From Timaviella obliquedivisa GSE-PSE-MK23-08B (GTDB taxonomy: Bacteria > Cyanobacteriota > Cyanobacteriia > Elainellales > Elainellaceae), in the NCBI GenBank assembly GCA_019358855.1, contig JAHHII010000001.1, positions 248,001 to 312,000 of the forward strand: a stretch of 64,000 nt of DNA, written 5' to 3'. Position numbers and translations under genes: made by a program. Below, piece by piece: positions 1 through 8,726 of this stretch. The notes beneath the pieces are model-generated. The model was not told the DNA's origin. It saw nothing but the letters and a program-made list of their open reading frames with translations, and did not search any database. Position 1 is the first letter of the stretch. Each line of letters starts with the position of its first letter.

Positions 1-132
1 GTCACTGTTAGGGCTATCCATTTCCCGCCGATACCCCTCAATCGTCCACATTCCTCCCAAACTGCGCCGATCTAGCTCAACTACCGCCTCTAACTGATCT
101 GGCTCTAATGCCTTCAACTCCAAAACTTTCAT
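1..132 (-). CDS. rimI: RimI-like GNAT acetyltransferase (N-terminal part, runs off the window)
   Basis: Only the first 44 codons are inside the window; the gene continues to the left. The start is the ATG read at 132-130. The visible N-terminus (MKVLELKALEPDQL, then VVELDRRSLGGMWT) has the look of cyanobacterial ribosomal-protein-alanine N-acetyltransferases, which acetylate the N-terminus of ribosomal protein S18. In the cyanobacterial genomes I know it often sits divergent to lysA, as here. The acetyl-CoA binding motif would lie in the missing part, so the call rests on the N-terminus and the neighbourhood. Confidence 0.65.
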   Translation of the reverse strand, partial: MKVLELKALEPDQLEAVVELDRRSLGGMWTIEGYRREMDSPNSD

Positions 133-263
133 GAAATTCTAAAGTCAATTCAAAATATCTGACGTTTGCACACAGCCCTAGATTGTACACTGGTAACTTA
201 TTGGCAGTTGGGCAATGCTCTAGAGCCAAAGCAAAGCTAAGTTTTTAAGGATTAAGAACGCGA

Positions 264-1655
264 ATGGTATCGACTCCTGCAAGAGAGTGGGTGAACTCAG
301 GTCGTCAGTACCTGCCCACTCCCACTATGCCCAACCCTTCCCCGAATCAACACCTTCTGCCGCTAACGGCTCAGGTTAATAGCCAAGACCATTTAGAAGT
401 GGGTGGCTGTGATGTGCCCGAACTGGCTCAACGCTTCGGCACCCCTCTCTATATCTTGGACGAGGATACTTTGCGAACCGCTTGTCGGCAGTATCGGCAA
501 GCTTTCCAGCGTTACTATCCGGGTGAATCTTTAGTGATCTATGCCTCTAAAGCTTGGAACTGCTTGGCAGTCTGCGCGATCGCTGCGAGTGAAGGCTTAG
601 GCATTGACGTGGTTTCTGAAGGCGAACTTCACACCGCATTGCAGGCAGGAATTAAGCCTGAGCTAACTTACCTGCACGGTAATAACAAGTCAGTCGATGA
701 GCTACAACTGGCGATCGCCTCAAATTGCACGATTGTAGTTGATAACTGGCTAGAGCTAAAAACATTAGTGGAATTGGTAGAGCGTCCCGTTCGCATCATG
801 CTACGCCTCACTCCTGGAATTGAGTGCCACACCCACGAATACATTCGCACTGGACATTTAGATAGTAAGTTCGGCTTTGACCCCGATCAACTGGAGCAAG
901 TCTTCGCGTTTGTTAGCCAGCAGCCTTACTTAAATTGCATTGGACTTCATGCTCACATTGGCTCCCAAATCTTTGAGTTGCAACCTCATCAAGACTTGGC
1001 AGGTGTGATGGTGCAATGGTTCAAAAAAGCGGCTGAATACGGGCTGCCTATGCGAGAACTAGATATTGGTGGCGGGCTAGGAATCTGCTACACCGAAGCC
1101 GACGATCCACCCAGCATTGACGATTGGGCTAAAGTAATTTGCGAAAACATTGTCAAAGCTTGTCAAGAACAAAACGTTCCTTTGCCCAAAATTATTGCTG
1201 AACCAGGGCGATCGCTGATCGGCTCATCTTGTGTTACGGCGTACCGTGTCGGTAGCCAAAAAGTAGTTCCTGGCATCCGGACTTACGTCACTGTTGATGG
1301 TGGTATGTCCGATAATCCGCGTCCGATTACGTATCAAGCTGTTTGTCGGGCAGTTGTGGCAAATCAAATGTCGGCAGAGGCAACAGAGACAGTGGCGATC
1401 GCCGGAAAACACTGCGAATCAGGCGATATTGTCATTAAAGAAGCCAATCTTCCGCCTACACAGCCTGGAGATATCCTCGTCGTCTTAGCGACCGGAGCAT
1501 ACAATTACAGCATGGCTTCTAACTACAATCGTTTGCCTCGTCCGGCAGCCGTTTTAGTTCAAGCAGGTGAGGCAAATGTTATCATTCAGCGAGAAAATTA
1601 CCAAGATTTAATGCGGCACGATCGCTTGCCCGATCATCTGCTTGAAAAAGGGTGA
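264..1655 (+). CDS. lysA: Diaminopimelate decarboxylase
   Basis: Makes L-lysine and CO2 from meso-diaminopimelate, the last step of lysine synthesis; a PLP enzyme of the fold III (alanine racemase-like) type. Visible: the PLP lysine in VIYASKAWNC (K96), the HAHIGSQIF segment, the phosphate-binding GGGLGICY near 268, EPGRSLIG near 313, and the active-site GKHCESGD with its cysteine near 383, which acts across the dimer. The length (463 aa) includes the 40-residue N-terminal extension usual in cyanobacteria. AAGGA lies ahead of the ATG. It is followed 57 bp later by cdaA and uppS on the same strand, a gene order common in cyanobacteria. Confidence 0.96.
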   Translation: MVSTPAREWVNSGRQYLPTPTMPNPSPNQHLLPLTAQVNSQDHLEVGGCDVPELAQRFGTPLYILDEDTLRTACRQYRQAFQRYYPGESLVIYASKAWNCLAVCAIAASEGLGIDVVSEGELHTALQAGIKPELTYLHGNNKSVDELQLAIASNCTIVVDNWLELKTLVELVERPVRIMLRLTPGIECHTHEYIRTGHLDSKFGFDPDQLEQVFAFVSQQPYLNCIGLHAHIGSQIFELQPHQDLAGVMVQWFKKAAEYGLPMRELDIGGGLGICYTEADDPPSIDDWAKVICENIVKACQEQNVPLPKIIAEPGRSLIGSSCVTAYRVGSQKVVPGIRTYVTVDGGMSDNPRPITYQAVCRAVVANQMSAEATETVAIAGKHCESGDIVIKEANLPPTQPGDILVVLATGAYNYSMASNYNRLPRPAAVLVQAGEANVIIQRENYQDLMRHDRLPDHLLEKG

Positions 1656-1712
1656 AGAATCGCCGATCTTCGCTTCGCCTTTCAGTAGCACGAGTAATCC
1701 AGAGTCTACCAA

Positions 1713-2663
1713 ATGTCATCTCTGAGGGAGCAATTGCAGGCACCACTTCAATGGGCTTTATCCTGGATGTATCAAGCCATTGACCTTCATTCTGTTTTTC
1801 TGCGTGCAGTTGACATTGGACTAGTGCTGGTGTTGACCTATATTATTCTGGTCATTATTGGCGAGCGACGAACGCTCTGGATGGTGCGCGGCTTAATTGT
1901 CATGATGCTGGCGCTGGCACTGAGTCGAGCATTTAAACTAGAACTGCTGACGTTTGTCCTAGAGATGCTGGTGATTGGCTCAGCGGTGGCAATGGCGTTG
2001 ATTCTTCAAGCAGAATTTCGGCGATTGCTGGAGCAATTGGGTCGAGGCGAAGTGATGCAGCTCTTTCATCCATCGCGCGAGTTAATTCCTCGATCTGATA
2101 GTGTAATGGATGAAATTGTAGACGCTGTCAAAGAGCTTTCTCAAAATCGCACAGGAGCACTGCTGATTCTAGAAACCGATCGCCCCATTGATGAGCGAGA
2201 CTTTACAGTTGCCGGAGTGAGGTTAAACGCAGAAGTGTCTAAAGAGCTACTGCAAACAATTTTTCAAACTACAACCTTGCTACACGATGGTGCCGTGTTT
2301 ATTAGAGGTTCAAGGGTAGTTTCTGCCGGGGTGATTTTGCCCATTTCCGAGCGCACCGCCTCGCGCCAACTGGGAACTCGCCATCGAGCCGCAATGGGAA
2401 TTACTGAGCGAGTCGAAAATTGTGTTTGTGTCGTTGTATCTGAAGAAACAGGGTCTATTTCCCTGGCAGAACGGGGAACGTTAAATCGTCCGCTTACCAG
2501 CAGTAAACTGAAAGAATTACTGTTGCAGCGATTCTCTCAAGGTGCTGACCGTGAGGCAGTTGCACCGCAGTTGCGGACGCTGGGTCGCCAACTTCGCACT
2601 CAAATAAAAGCATTGCTTTCACGATTTCGCTCTTCATCATCGGCTTCTCGGGAGAAAAAATGA
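1713..2663 (+). CDS. cdaA: Diadenylate cyclase, CdaA/DacA type
   Basis: Makes cyclic di-AMP from two ATP at the inner membrane; in cyanobacteria this messenger is linked to osmotic and day-night control. Three hydrophobic helices lie at about residues 35-50, 58-73 and 80-99, followed by a DisA_N cyclase domain with the two signature motifs DGA (192-194, in [11 protein letters not shown]) and RHR (223-225, in [10 protein letters not shown]). The C-terminus after 270 is basic and serine-rich. Its TGA overlaps the ATG of uppS by 4 bp, so the two are probably translationally coupled. Confidence 0.94.
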   Translation: MSSLREQLQAPLQWALSWMYQAIDLHSVFLRAVDIGLVLVLTYIILVIIGERRTLWMVRGLIVMMLALALSRAFKLELLTFVLEMLVIGSAVAMALILQAEFRRLLEQLGRGEVMQLFHPSRELIPRSDSVMDEIVDAVKELSQNRTGALLILETDRPIDERDFTVAGVRLNAEVSKELLQTIFQTTTLLHDGAVFIRGSRVVSAGVILPISERTASRQLGTRHRAAMGITERVENCVCVVVSEETGSISLAERGTLNRPLTSSKLKELLLQRFSQGADREAVAPQLRTLGRQLRTQIKALLSRFRSSSSASREKK

Positions 2664-3421
2664 CAGCTAAGCCTATCACGCTACAAGAGTTACCCACTGA
2701 TTTGCGCCGCGATCGCCTTCCTCAGCACGTTGCAGTCATCATGGATGGCAATGGTCGTTGGGCTAAAAAACAGGGCTTACCTCGCATCATGGGTCATCGG
2801 CGCGGGGTCGATACCCTCAAAGAACTGTTGCGCTGTTGCAAAGACTGGGGCATTGGGGCGCTAACCGCCTATGCCTTTTCGACCGAGAACTGGGGACGAC
2901 CGCAAGAAGAAGTTAATTTTCTGATGATGCTATTCGAGCGGGTGCTGCGCCAAGAGCTACGGGAAATGATGCAAGAGGATGTGCAAATTGAGTTTGTGGG
3001 TAACCTGAATGCCTTACCAGAATCGCTTCAGCAGGAAATTGCCAAATCTGTAGACGAGACGCGCCACAACACAGGCACGAAGTTTCGGGTTGCCACTAAT
3101 TATGGCGGTCGGCAAGAAATCATCCAGGCTTGTCGGGCGATCGCTTTACAAGTGCAACAAGGGCACCTCCAACCCGACGAAATTGATGAAGCTATCTTTG
3201 AACGTCATCTTTACACAGCGGGCACCTGTGACCCAGATCTCCTGATTCGCACCAGCGGCGAAATGCGCATCAGCAATTTTCTGCTGTGGCAAGTGGCATA
3301 CGCCGAGCTATATGTAACCAACACCCTCTGGCCCGACTTTGACCGAGCAGAGTTCCATCAGGCGCTTTGTGCCTACCAAGCACGCGATCGACGTTTTGGA
3401 AAAGTCTCAGCCGTTCACTAA
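2660..3421 (+). CDS. uppS: Undecaprenyl (polyprenyl) diphosphate synthase
   Basis: Cis-prenyltransferase that extends farnesyl diphosphate with isopentenyl units to give the lipid carrier for peptidoglycan and surface glycans. The signature motifs are present: [10 protein letters not shown] with catalytic Asp29, GHRRGVD (45-51), [11 protein letters not shown], and [19 protein letters not shown]. The length of 253 aa is normal for the family. It starts inside the end of cdaA. A weak inverted repeat, TTTTGG-TAAA-CCAAAA (3433-3448), follows the stop and may mark the transcript end. Confidence 0.96.
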   Translation: MTAKPITLQELPTDLRRDRLPQHVAVIMDGNGRWAKKQGLPRIMGHRRGVDTLKELLRCCKDWGIGALTAYAFSTENWGRPQEEVNFLMMLFERVLRQELREMMQEDVQIEFVGNLNALPESLQQEIAKSVDETRHNTGTKFRVATNYGGRQEIIQACRAIALQVQQGHLQPDEIDEAIFERHLYTAGTCDPDLLIRTSGEMRISNFLLWQVAYAELYVTNTLWPDFDRAEFHQALCAYQARDRRFGKVSAVH

Positions 3422-3546
3422 GTTCGTCAAAATTTTGGTAAACCAAAAGTATTAACAAAGCTAACGAGAACTATGACTGTTCGTTAAGACTGAATTCAGA
3501 CCGGGAATAATCACCATAAGTTCATAAAAATGTAAAGAGACGAACT

Positions 3547-4023
3547 ATGTTGAGTCAGCTAGAACGTCTGAGCGGTGAGGTGGATGGTCGGTATGCCAGC
3601 GACGCAGAACTCCAGTTTTTAACAGACTACGTTCAATCCTTCAACCTTAGAGTACAGACCTACCAGAAACTCCAAGAAGTAGAGATTGCTCTAGTGCAGC
3701 AAGCTTATATGAAGCTGCGATCGCAAGACCCAAACTTCTTCAAAAATGGCACCGAAGATGTCAGCGGCAAGTGGAAACGAGACACCCTCAGAGTCCTACG
3801 ATATGTCGCGATCGCAGTTTTAATGGATGACCCCGAAACCTTACGAGAACGATTTCTTCTCTGGTTTCAAACTATCATGCGAGCCTTTAGCGCAGAAAAA
3901 GCTTGCAACGCCACATACAGCGTCCTACAAGAAATTGTCAAGCAAAACTTGCCTGCCCCCCAAGCTAACTTGGTTTGTCCTATTTTAGAATTAACTCGCC
4001 GTTCCTTAGGAACTGTGTCCTAG
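3547..4023 (+). CDS. Phycobiliprotein-like protein, first copy, probably without chromophore
   Basis: A 158-aa helical protein of the phycobilisome (globin-like) family. The stretch KWKRDTLRVLRYVAIAVLMD lines up with the chromophore segment KCARD..LR of phycocyanin and allophycocyanin, but the bilin-attaching cysteine is replaced by Trp, so a covalently bound bilin is not expected. It opens a plus-strand group of six genes with two V4R proteins and a kinase. A related protein, Slr0146, belongs to the Synechocystis slr0144-slr0152 operon linked to photosystem II assembly. Its paralogue is at 5185. No sharp promoter was recognised in the 125 bp upstream. Confidence 0.8.
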   Translation: MLSQLERLSGEVDGRYASDAELQFLTDYVQSFNLRVQTYQKLQEVEIALVQQAYMKLRSQDPNFFKNGTEDVSGKWKRDTLRVLRYVAIAVLMDDPETLRERFLLWFQTIMRAFSAEKACNATYSVLQEIVKQNLPAPQANLVCPILELTRRSLGTVS

Positions 4024-4115
4024 CCCTACATTTTGCTTCTACACTTCAGCATTGATCTCCCGTTTTTCCCTCTCATTCATCTCCTTCTAATATCCTCTTC
4101 ACTCCTTACAATCCT

Positions 4116-4802
4116 ATGGTGATCGTTGCGTCTGATAGCCAGCATCCCGTCAAGCTCAAACATCCTAAGAAACATAACCACTACGGGTTTCGTGAGTTCT
4201 TCCAGTTTGACCCTGATCGAGGCACAATCACAGATTGGAATGGTGCCCAAAACCTGCTCACAACCGAAGATTTCATTATTGGGCTAGTAGAAGGGCTAGA
4301 AGAAGAAGTCGGTGACTCTGCGGCTGCCATTATGTATACCATTGGCTGCGAGTGGGGACAAAAAGATGCCTTCTTCTTTGAGAAATGGTTTGAAAAAGAG
4401 TTTGACCGCAGTATGCGTCAAGCCAATCTACTATTTTTGCTAGAAACCTGGTGGTGGCCTTTCACCTCGCAGGGTTGGGGGCGTTGGGAAGTCGATATGG
4501 GCGATCGCCGTCAAGGATTCATGTTCATCAACATTTTCGACTCTGCCGTGGCTCGGACTTTAGGCGATGTCGGTAAGCCCGTCTGCTATCTTTACGCTGG
4601 ACTGTTTTCAGGTTTTTTTACTGAGCTAGTTCGCAAGCAACTGGGCTGCATCGAAATCCAGTGCTATTCCATGGGCGAAACCTACTGCAAGTTTCTGTTA
4701 GGCGGACAAGACCGGATTGATGCCGCTTCTTTTTGGATGAATGAAGGCGCGAACGCCAAAGATATTGAAAAGCGTCTGCGCGACGGGGAGTTACTCCGAT
4801 GA
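4116..4802 (+). CDS. V4R-domain protein, first copy (Slr0144/Slr0147-like)
   Basis: A 228-aa protein whose second half carries a V4R (4-vinyl reductase-like) domain, a small-molecule-binding fold shared with the BchJ family. The family hallmark near the C-terminus is present: CIEIQCYSMGETYCKFLLG, with three cysteines around residues 178-192. The N-terminal region has acidic and aromatic patches (ETWWWPFTSQGWGRWEVD). By family and context it probably binds a tetrapyrrole or other hydrophobic ligand during photosystem II assembly; that role is inference. Its stop overlaps the start of the next gene by 4 bp (ATGA). Confidence 0.82.
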   Translation: MVIVASDSQHPVKLKHPKKHNHYGFREFFQFDPDRGTITDWNGAQNLLTTEDFIIGLVEGLEEEVGDSAAAIMYTIGCEWGQKDAFFFEKWFEKEFDRSMRQANLLFLLETWWWPFTSQGWGRWEVDMGDRRQGFMFINIFDSAVARTLGDVGKPVCYLYAGLFSGFFTELVRKQLGCIEIQCYSMGETYCKFLLGGQDRIDAASFWMNEGANAKDIEKRLRDGELLR

Positions 4803-5137
4803 GCCCTGTACTAGCCCCTACCAATGGCTCTAAGCCCCAAGTGAAAACAAGTTCTTGGCTCCAACAAACGGTTCAGCAGTTCTTCAACGGCTTTAACTGG
4901 GAAGACCAGCCCCCTGAAGTTCAACAGTTGCGCGCAGCATCTCAGGCGGATGACGCAGCCCCTCTCAGCTTAAAGCTAACTGTTAGTCAGTTTTTCGGCT
5001 CGATCAATTGGGAAGGTAATCGCTCGATCGCCGCGCCTATCCATCAAGAACTCACATTTCCCGAGGATTTATTGGCGATCGATGTTCCACCCGAAGATGA
5101 CGGCTTTACCTTAGATGACTTCTCAGGCTTATTTTAA
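4799..5137 (+). CDS. Short two-motif protein in the PAP-like operon (Slr0145 position)
   Basis: A 112-aa protein with no domain I can name. Two copies of one short motif stand out: TVQQFFNGFNWED (residues about 25-37) and TVSQFFGSINWEG (about 61-73), joined by an acidic, probably flexible linker. The C-terminus is acidic and ends in LDDFSGLF. This looks like an adaptor with two docking peptides rather than an enzyme. The start overlaps the preceding V4R gene by 4 bp, so both are made together. It occupies the position of slr0145 between V4R and phycobiliprotein-like genes; homology to Slr0145 itself was not tested. Confidence 0.75.
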   Translation: MSPVLAPTNGSKPQVKTSSWLQQTVQQFFNGFNWEDQPPEVQQLRAASQADDAAPLSLKLTVSQFFGSINWEGNRSIAAPIHQELTFPEDLLAIDVPPEDDGFTLDDFSGLF

Positions 5138-5184
5138 GGTTGTCTTTTTGACTGATTCTCTCACTCCATCACTATGTCATCCCC

Positions 5185-5688
5185 ATGAATCCACAAATTG
5201 AAGCGGTGTTTGACGATGCCGATAATCGCTACTTAAAGCCAGAAGAACTAGGACTCTTGAGTCAGTACACTCAGTCCATTCCCGCCCGTCTAGAAACTTA
5301 TCAAAGCCTGAGAGATTACGAGTTAGAGATCATGCAATGGGCTGCCGATCAACTTCAAGCAGAGATGCCCATTGAGCCTGTGGAGGATTTGGAGCGCAGT
5401 ATTAAGAATGGTCTACTGATGCTGCGCTGTTGTGCCATGGCAATGTTGGTGAATGATCAGGGTTTGATCCGCGATCGCTTTTTGGTTTGGGCTAGTTCCA
5501 TGACGACAGTCTATGATTCGCATCTTATCGATACAAAATTGTACGACTTGATCAATCGTCGGCTTAACCAAGTATTAGGAGTCGAGCGGATGGGGCTTCT
5601 AATGCCAATGCTGATCTATGCCCAAGACGTGCCTTCTATTTTGTCCCAGCCAATCCCTGAAGAGAATGGAATTGCGATCGGTTGGTAG
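5185..5688 (+). CDS. Phycobiliprotein-like protein, second copy (Slr0146-like)
   Basis: A 167-aa member of the phycobilisome fold family, a diverged paralogue of the gene at 3547: both begin with an acidic region, then a Y-x-S/L-Q helix (TQSIPARLETYQSLRDYE here, VQSFNLRVQTYQKLQEVE there), and both end with a PxL/PMLIY helix. In the chromophore segment LERSIKNGLLMLRCC no cysteine occupies the bilin position, so it is likely colourless. It lies 47 bp after the preceding gene and 58 bp before the second V4R gene, repeating the order phycobiliprotein-like then V4R. Confidence 0.78.
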   Translation: MNPQIEAVFDDADNRYLKPEELGLLSQYTQSIPARLETYQSLRDYELEIMQWAADQLQAEMPIEPVEDLERSIKNGLLMLRCCAMAMLVNDQGLIRDRFLVWASSMTTVYDSHLIDTKLYDLINRRLNQVLGVERMGLLMPMLIYAQDVPSILSQPIPEENGIAIGW

Positions 5689-5746
5689 GTTAGGAGCAGA
5701 GGCACTACCTTTACAGAAAACGTCCACTTATCCTCACTTTTTTGCC

Positions 5747-6406
5747 ATGATTTCTGTTTCTGATTTGCTGACCAATAATCGCATCCCTGGTAACTGCTTT
5801 GCCGTTGGGGGTTATGTGCAAGGTGACCTGGAAATGGGGTTACTCGAAAATCGGCAGGGCGATCGCCTCATTGCTCTGCCCGAAACTTTGATTCAAGCGA
5901 TTTACGCAGGGCTAGACAAAGAAACAGGACAAGCTTCTCGGCTAGTGCTGTTCAACTGTGGTCGGTGGTGGGGCAAAAACTTTTACACTCGCTTCTGTGA
6001 GCAGTTAACCAGCTACTATGGTCAAGCACCCGCAGACATGCCCATGATTCAATTTCTTCAGGCACTACAGCAATGTTGGGTCGTTCACGGTTGGGGAAAA
6101 ATTGACCTCGACCAAACTTATCAAAATCGGGGTTTTCTAGTAGTTAAAATTTGGAACTCTGCTTTTGCCAAACACGCACTCCAAGCCACTCATCCTTCTT
6201 GTTCTCTTGAGGCTGGAATTCTCACCTCATTCTTAAGTCAACTGACAGGACGGGATCTGCACTGTGTGCAAACAACTTGCGAGTCCATGGGCGCAGATTG
6301 TAACCATTTCGTTCTAGGACTAGAAAAGCGCGTCACTCCAGCCGAAGCCATGGTAACCAAACTCGACCACGATGCTATTATGCAAACCCTTTGCCAGGGG
6401 TCATAA
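5747..6406 (+). CDS. V4R-domain protein, second copy (Slr0147-like)
   Basis: A 219-aa V4R protein. The C-terminal signature TTCESMGADCNHFVLG matches the cysteine pattern of the first copy at 4116, and the body (NRGFLVVKIWNSAFAKHA, CSLEAGILTSFLSQLTG) follows the same fold. The frame is open further upstream to 5618, but that would overlap the preceding gene by 71 bp and adds residues with no family resemblance, so the ATG at 5747 (MISVSDLLTNN) is chosen. It is followed 13 bp later by the kinase gene. It probably binds a hydrophobic cofactor or pigment precursor; the ligand cannot be read from sequence. Confidence 0.82.
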   Translation: MISVSDLLTNNRIPGNCFAVGGYVQGDLEMGLLENRQGDRLIALPETLIQAIYAGLDKETGQASRLVLFNCGRWWGKNFYTRFCEQLTSYYGQAPADMPMIQFLQALQQCWVVHGWGKIDLDQTYQNRGFLVVKIWNSAFAKHALQATHPSCSLEAGILTSFLSQLTGRDLHCVQTTCESMGADCNHFVLGLEKRVTPAEAMVTKLDHDAIMQTLCQGS

Positions 6407-6419
6407 CTAGGACTTCACC

Positions 6420-8273
6420 TTGTCAAACCCACCCAGGAGCCCACTAAAGCGTTCAAAGTACCGCATCCTTGGACTGGTTGGACAAGGACAATTTGGGCAT
6501 GTGTACTGTGCAGTCAATCGGCAAACAGGTCTGCTTGTTGCCCTGAAAAGTCTCGACCAGCAACGATTTCCCACCCATAAATTTCTCCGCGAACTCCGGT
6601 TTCTGCTCAGCTTCCAGCATCCTAATATTGTCACCTGTCAAGCATTAGAGCATACGGCGACAGGGCGGTATTTGGTGATGGACTACTGCGAGGGCGGTAC
6701 GTTACGGAGTTTAATGACAGACAGACAGCATTTAACCCTGCGTCAACGCCTCAAGCTAATTATTGATATTCTTCAGGGTCTAGATCATGCCCATAGTCGA
6801 GGGATTACTCATTGTGATATTAAGCCAGAGAATATTCTACTGAGTTTGCAGCCCATAGGCTGGACGGCAAGGGTTTCTGATTTTGGGATTGCCCATTTTA
6901 ATCAAGAAGTGGGGCAGCGGGGATTGGGCAATACTGGGTCGCCTGCATACATGGCTCCGGAGCGCTTTTACGGGCAACATCCCTTAAACTCCGATCTGTA
7001 TGCGGTTGGCATCCTGCTGTTCGAGCTACTACTAGGGCATCGTCCGTTTTCAGGTACGCCTAGTGAGTTAATGCTGGCTCACCTCAATTGCCCTGTTAAA
7101 ATTCCTGAGACGATTCCAGAGGCTTGGCGCTCTATTATTTTGATAGCGTTGCAAAAGCTATCAGCTCGTCGGTTTTGCTCTGCCAAGGCAATGCTGGCAG
7201 CAATTCGAGAGGTGGCGACTCAAGAGGGTCTGGGGATATGGCTTGATCCGCAGGCTCCTGTACCTTTACCCGAAGTGCCAAGATTTTCCTCGACTGTTCC
7301 CTTTGTATTTCGCCAACGGGAAACCCTGAAACAACCTGTTACTGCCCTGGCTACCCAGTTTTCCAAAGAGGAATGTTCTCCTAAAATCCCATCATTATTT
7401 GAGGTATGGCATCGGATTTTTCCGGAGGACGCTATCCAAAATTTGCTTATCCGACCACAGGGCTGCTTTGTATTGACAAAGCGATCGCTTCATTTACTGC
7501 CTTGTGTTGCAGCAATCAATGAAACATTAAAAACGCATTTGCTGTTGGGACTGACCCATGATTATGTGGCGGCTATTGAACCAAAAGGACGTTGGTTTGT
7601 GACTTTGGAAAATACGAGAGCCGCGAAGCTGTGCTTTTGGCGGCTACAAAGTGACTCCTTGCAGGCAGAGAGCGACCCTTGCGGTATCTGCGAAGCAGCG
7701 CGCGCTATCCGCCTGACCTGCTCTACTATTACGCTTCAATCGATCCCGATCCTCCTGCCGTTCCTATTCGCCCTAGATGCCCGCCATGTTGCCGTCCTAA
7801 CCAGAACTCCTGCCCATCAGCAGACGCAAAGCGATCGCCATGGGAAAGGTAGCACGTCAGTTCAGTTGCTAACTCGGCGAGGAACCCAAGTAGGGGTTTT
7901 GAAGTTGCCTGTACGGATAGGACAAGCGGTTCAAACCTGCGTGCCCTATCAATTGCTAGCAACAGATATCGATAACCCAGAGTCAATTTTACTCATTGAC
8001 CTCAAGCCTTATCGCATCTTGCGATTGCGAGTGGGAATCGTGCCCAAGTTCTTGAGTGCAACAACGTGGGGATTTATTCTGGCAGACGCGCTCGGCACCA
8101 TTATGTTTTTTGCCAAAGACGGAGAGGTTTTAGGACGGGTACAAGGCTTTACCGAGATGACGGCGATCGCGTCTTGTGGCACCCACAACATCCAAGTTGC
8201 GACCTGGAATGGTCACGAGGGTAGACTTTATACCTCAGACCTGAGAGATCTAGAGATAGACCTGCTGTTTTGA
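6420..8273 (+). CDS. Ser/Thr protein kinase, SpkG-like, with unknown C-terminal half
   Basis: Eukaryotic-type kinase, 617 aa. The kinase domain fills about residues 15-275 and is complete: glycine loop GQGQFG (21-26), Lys43 in VALKSL, catalytic HCD (131-133, Cys where most kinases have Arg), DIKPENIL, DFG (154-156) and APE (179-181). HCD instead of HRD suggests activity does not need activation-loop phosphorylation. Residues 290-617 are beta-rich without a motif I recognise. The start is TTG, supported by AGGA 7-8 nt upstream. It closes the PAP-like operon as slr0152 (spkG) does in Synechocystis, and may phosphorylate its neighbours; the substrate is unknown. Confidence 0.88.
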   Translation: MSNPPRSPLKRSKYRILGLVGQGQFGHVYCAVNRQTGLLVALKSLDQQRFPTHKFLRELRFLLSFQHPNIVTCQALEHTATGRYLVMDYCEGGTLRSLMTDRQHLTLRQRLKLIIDILQGLDHAHSRGITHCDIKPENILLSLQPIGWTARVSDFGIAHFNQEVGQRGLGNTGSPAYMAPERFYGQHPLNSDLYAVGILLFELLLGHRPFSGTPSELMLAHLNCPVKIPETIPEAWRSIILIALQKLSARRFCSAKAMLAAIREVATQEGLGIWLDPQAPVPLPEVPRFSSTVPFVFRQRETLKQPVTALATQFSKEECSPKIPSLFEVWHRIFPEDAIQNLLIRPQGCFVLTKRSLHLLPCVAAINETLKTHLLLGLTHDYVAAIEPKGRWFVTLENTRAAKLCFWRLQSDSLQAESDPCGICEAARAIRLTCSTITLQSIPILLPFLFALDARHVAVLTRTPAHQQTQSDRHGKGSTSVQLLTRRGTQVGVLKLPVRIGQAVQTCVPYQLLATDIDNPESILLIDLKPYRILRLRVGIVPKFLSATTWGFILADALGTIMFFAKDGEVLGRVQGFTEMTAIASCGTHNIQVATWNGHEGRLYTSDLRDLEIDLLF

Positions 8274-8294
8274 GCCTCTGTGTGCCCAAGCCCC

Positions 8295-8657
8295 TCAAGC
8301 AGAGTAGCTATATTCGCTGATTGACAACACCTCTAACGTCCGATGTAACTCGTTTGCCGCCTTCTGAAAATCGTTGCGGTTGCTTAATTTATCAACTCGA
8401 TACAGCAGCGAACCCCGATCAAATAACAGCACAGTAGGTAGGGTTGTCAATTGGTAGGAGCTAGAGAGGCGAAGGTTTTCGTCAGCATTGATATCCACAA
8501 TTTTAAGCTGTTTGCCCCATGCTGATTGAACCTCACTCAGCATGGGACTTACTAACTTGCAAACGCCACACCAAGGGGCCCAAAAGTTAACTAAAACAGG
8601 GGTTGAACTTGCTAAAACTTCCTGCTTGAAACTTAGTTGGTTAACCGTAAGCATCAT
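8295..8657 (-). CDS. Thioredoxin-family protein
   Basis: A 120-aa single-domain thioredoxin. Active site WCGVCK with Cys30 and Cys33, preceded by VNFWAP; the cis-proline region reads TLPTVLLF. The dipeptide between the cysteines is GV rather than the GP of classical TrxA, which tunes redox potential and partner choice. The start could be the first or second Met (MMLTV); AGGTAAAG lies just ahead. It is convergent with the kinase gene. The 15-residue tail (LSISEYSYSA) is unusual for a minimal thioredoxin. Confidence 0.88.
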   Translation of the reverse strand: MMLTVNQLSFKQEVLASSTPVLVNFWAPWCGVCKLVSPMLSEVQSAWGKQLKIVDINADENLRLSSSYQLTTLPTVLLFDRGSLLYRVDKLSNRNDFQKAANELHRTLEVLSISEYSYSA

Positions 8658-8726
8658 GATTCTTTACCTATTTTTTCTAAAAAGATAAATTCAAACAAAG
8701 AGATTTAAACAAACGTTGGGATCATG

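Noticed and set aside
5618-5746. Extended N-terminus of the second V4R gene
   Set aside because: It overlaps the preceding phycobiliprotein-like gene by 71 bp and has no family resemblance; ATG 5747 is natural.
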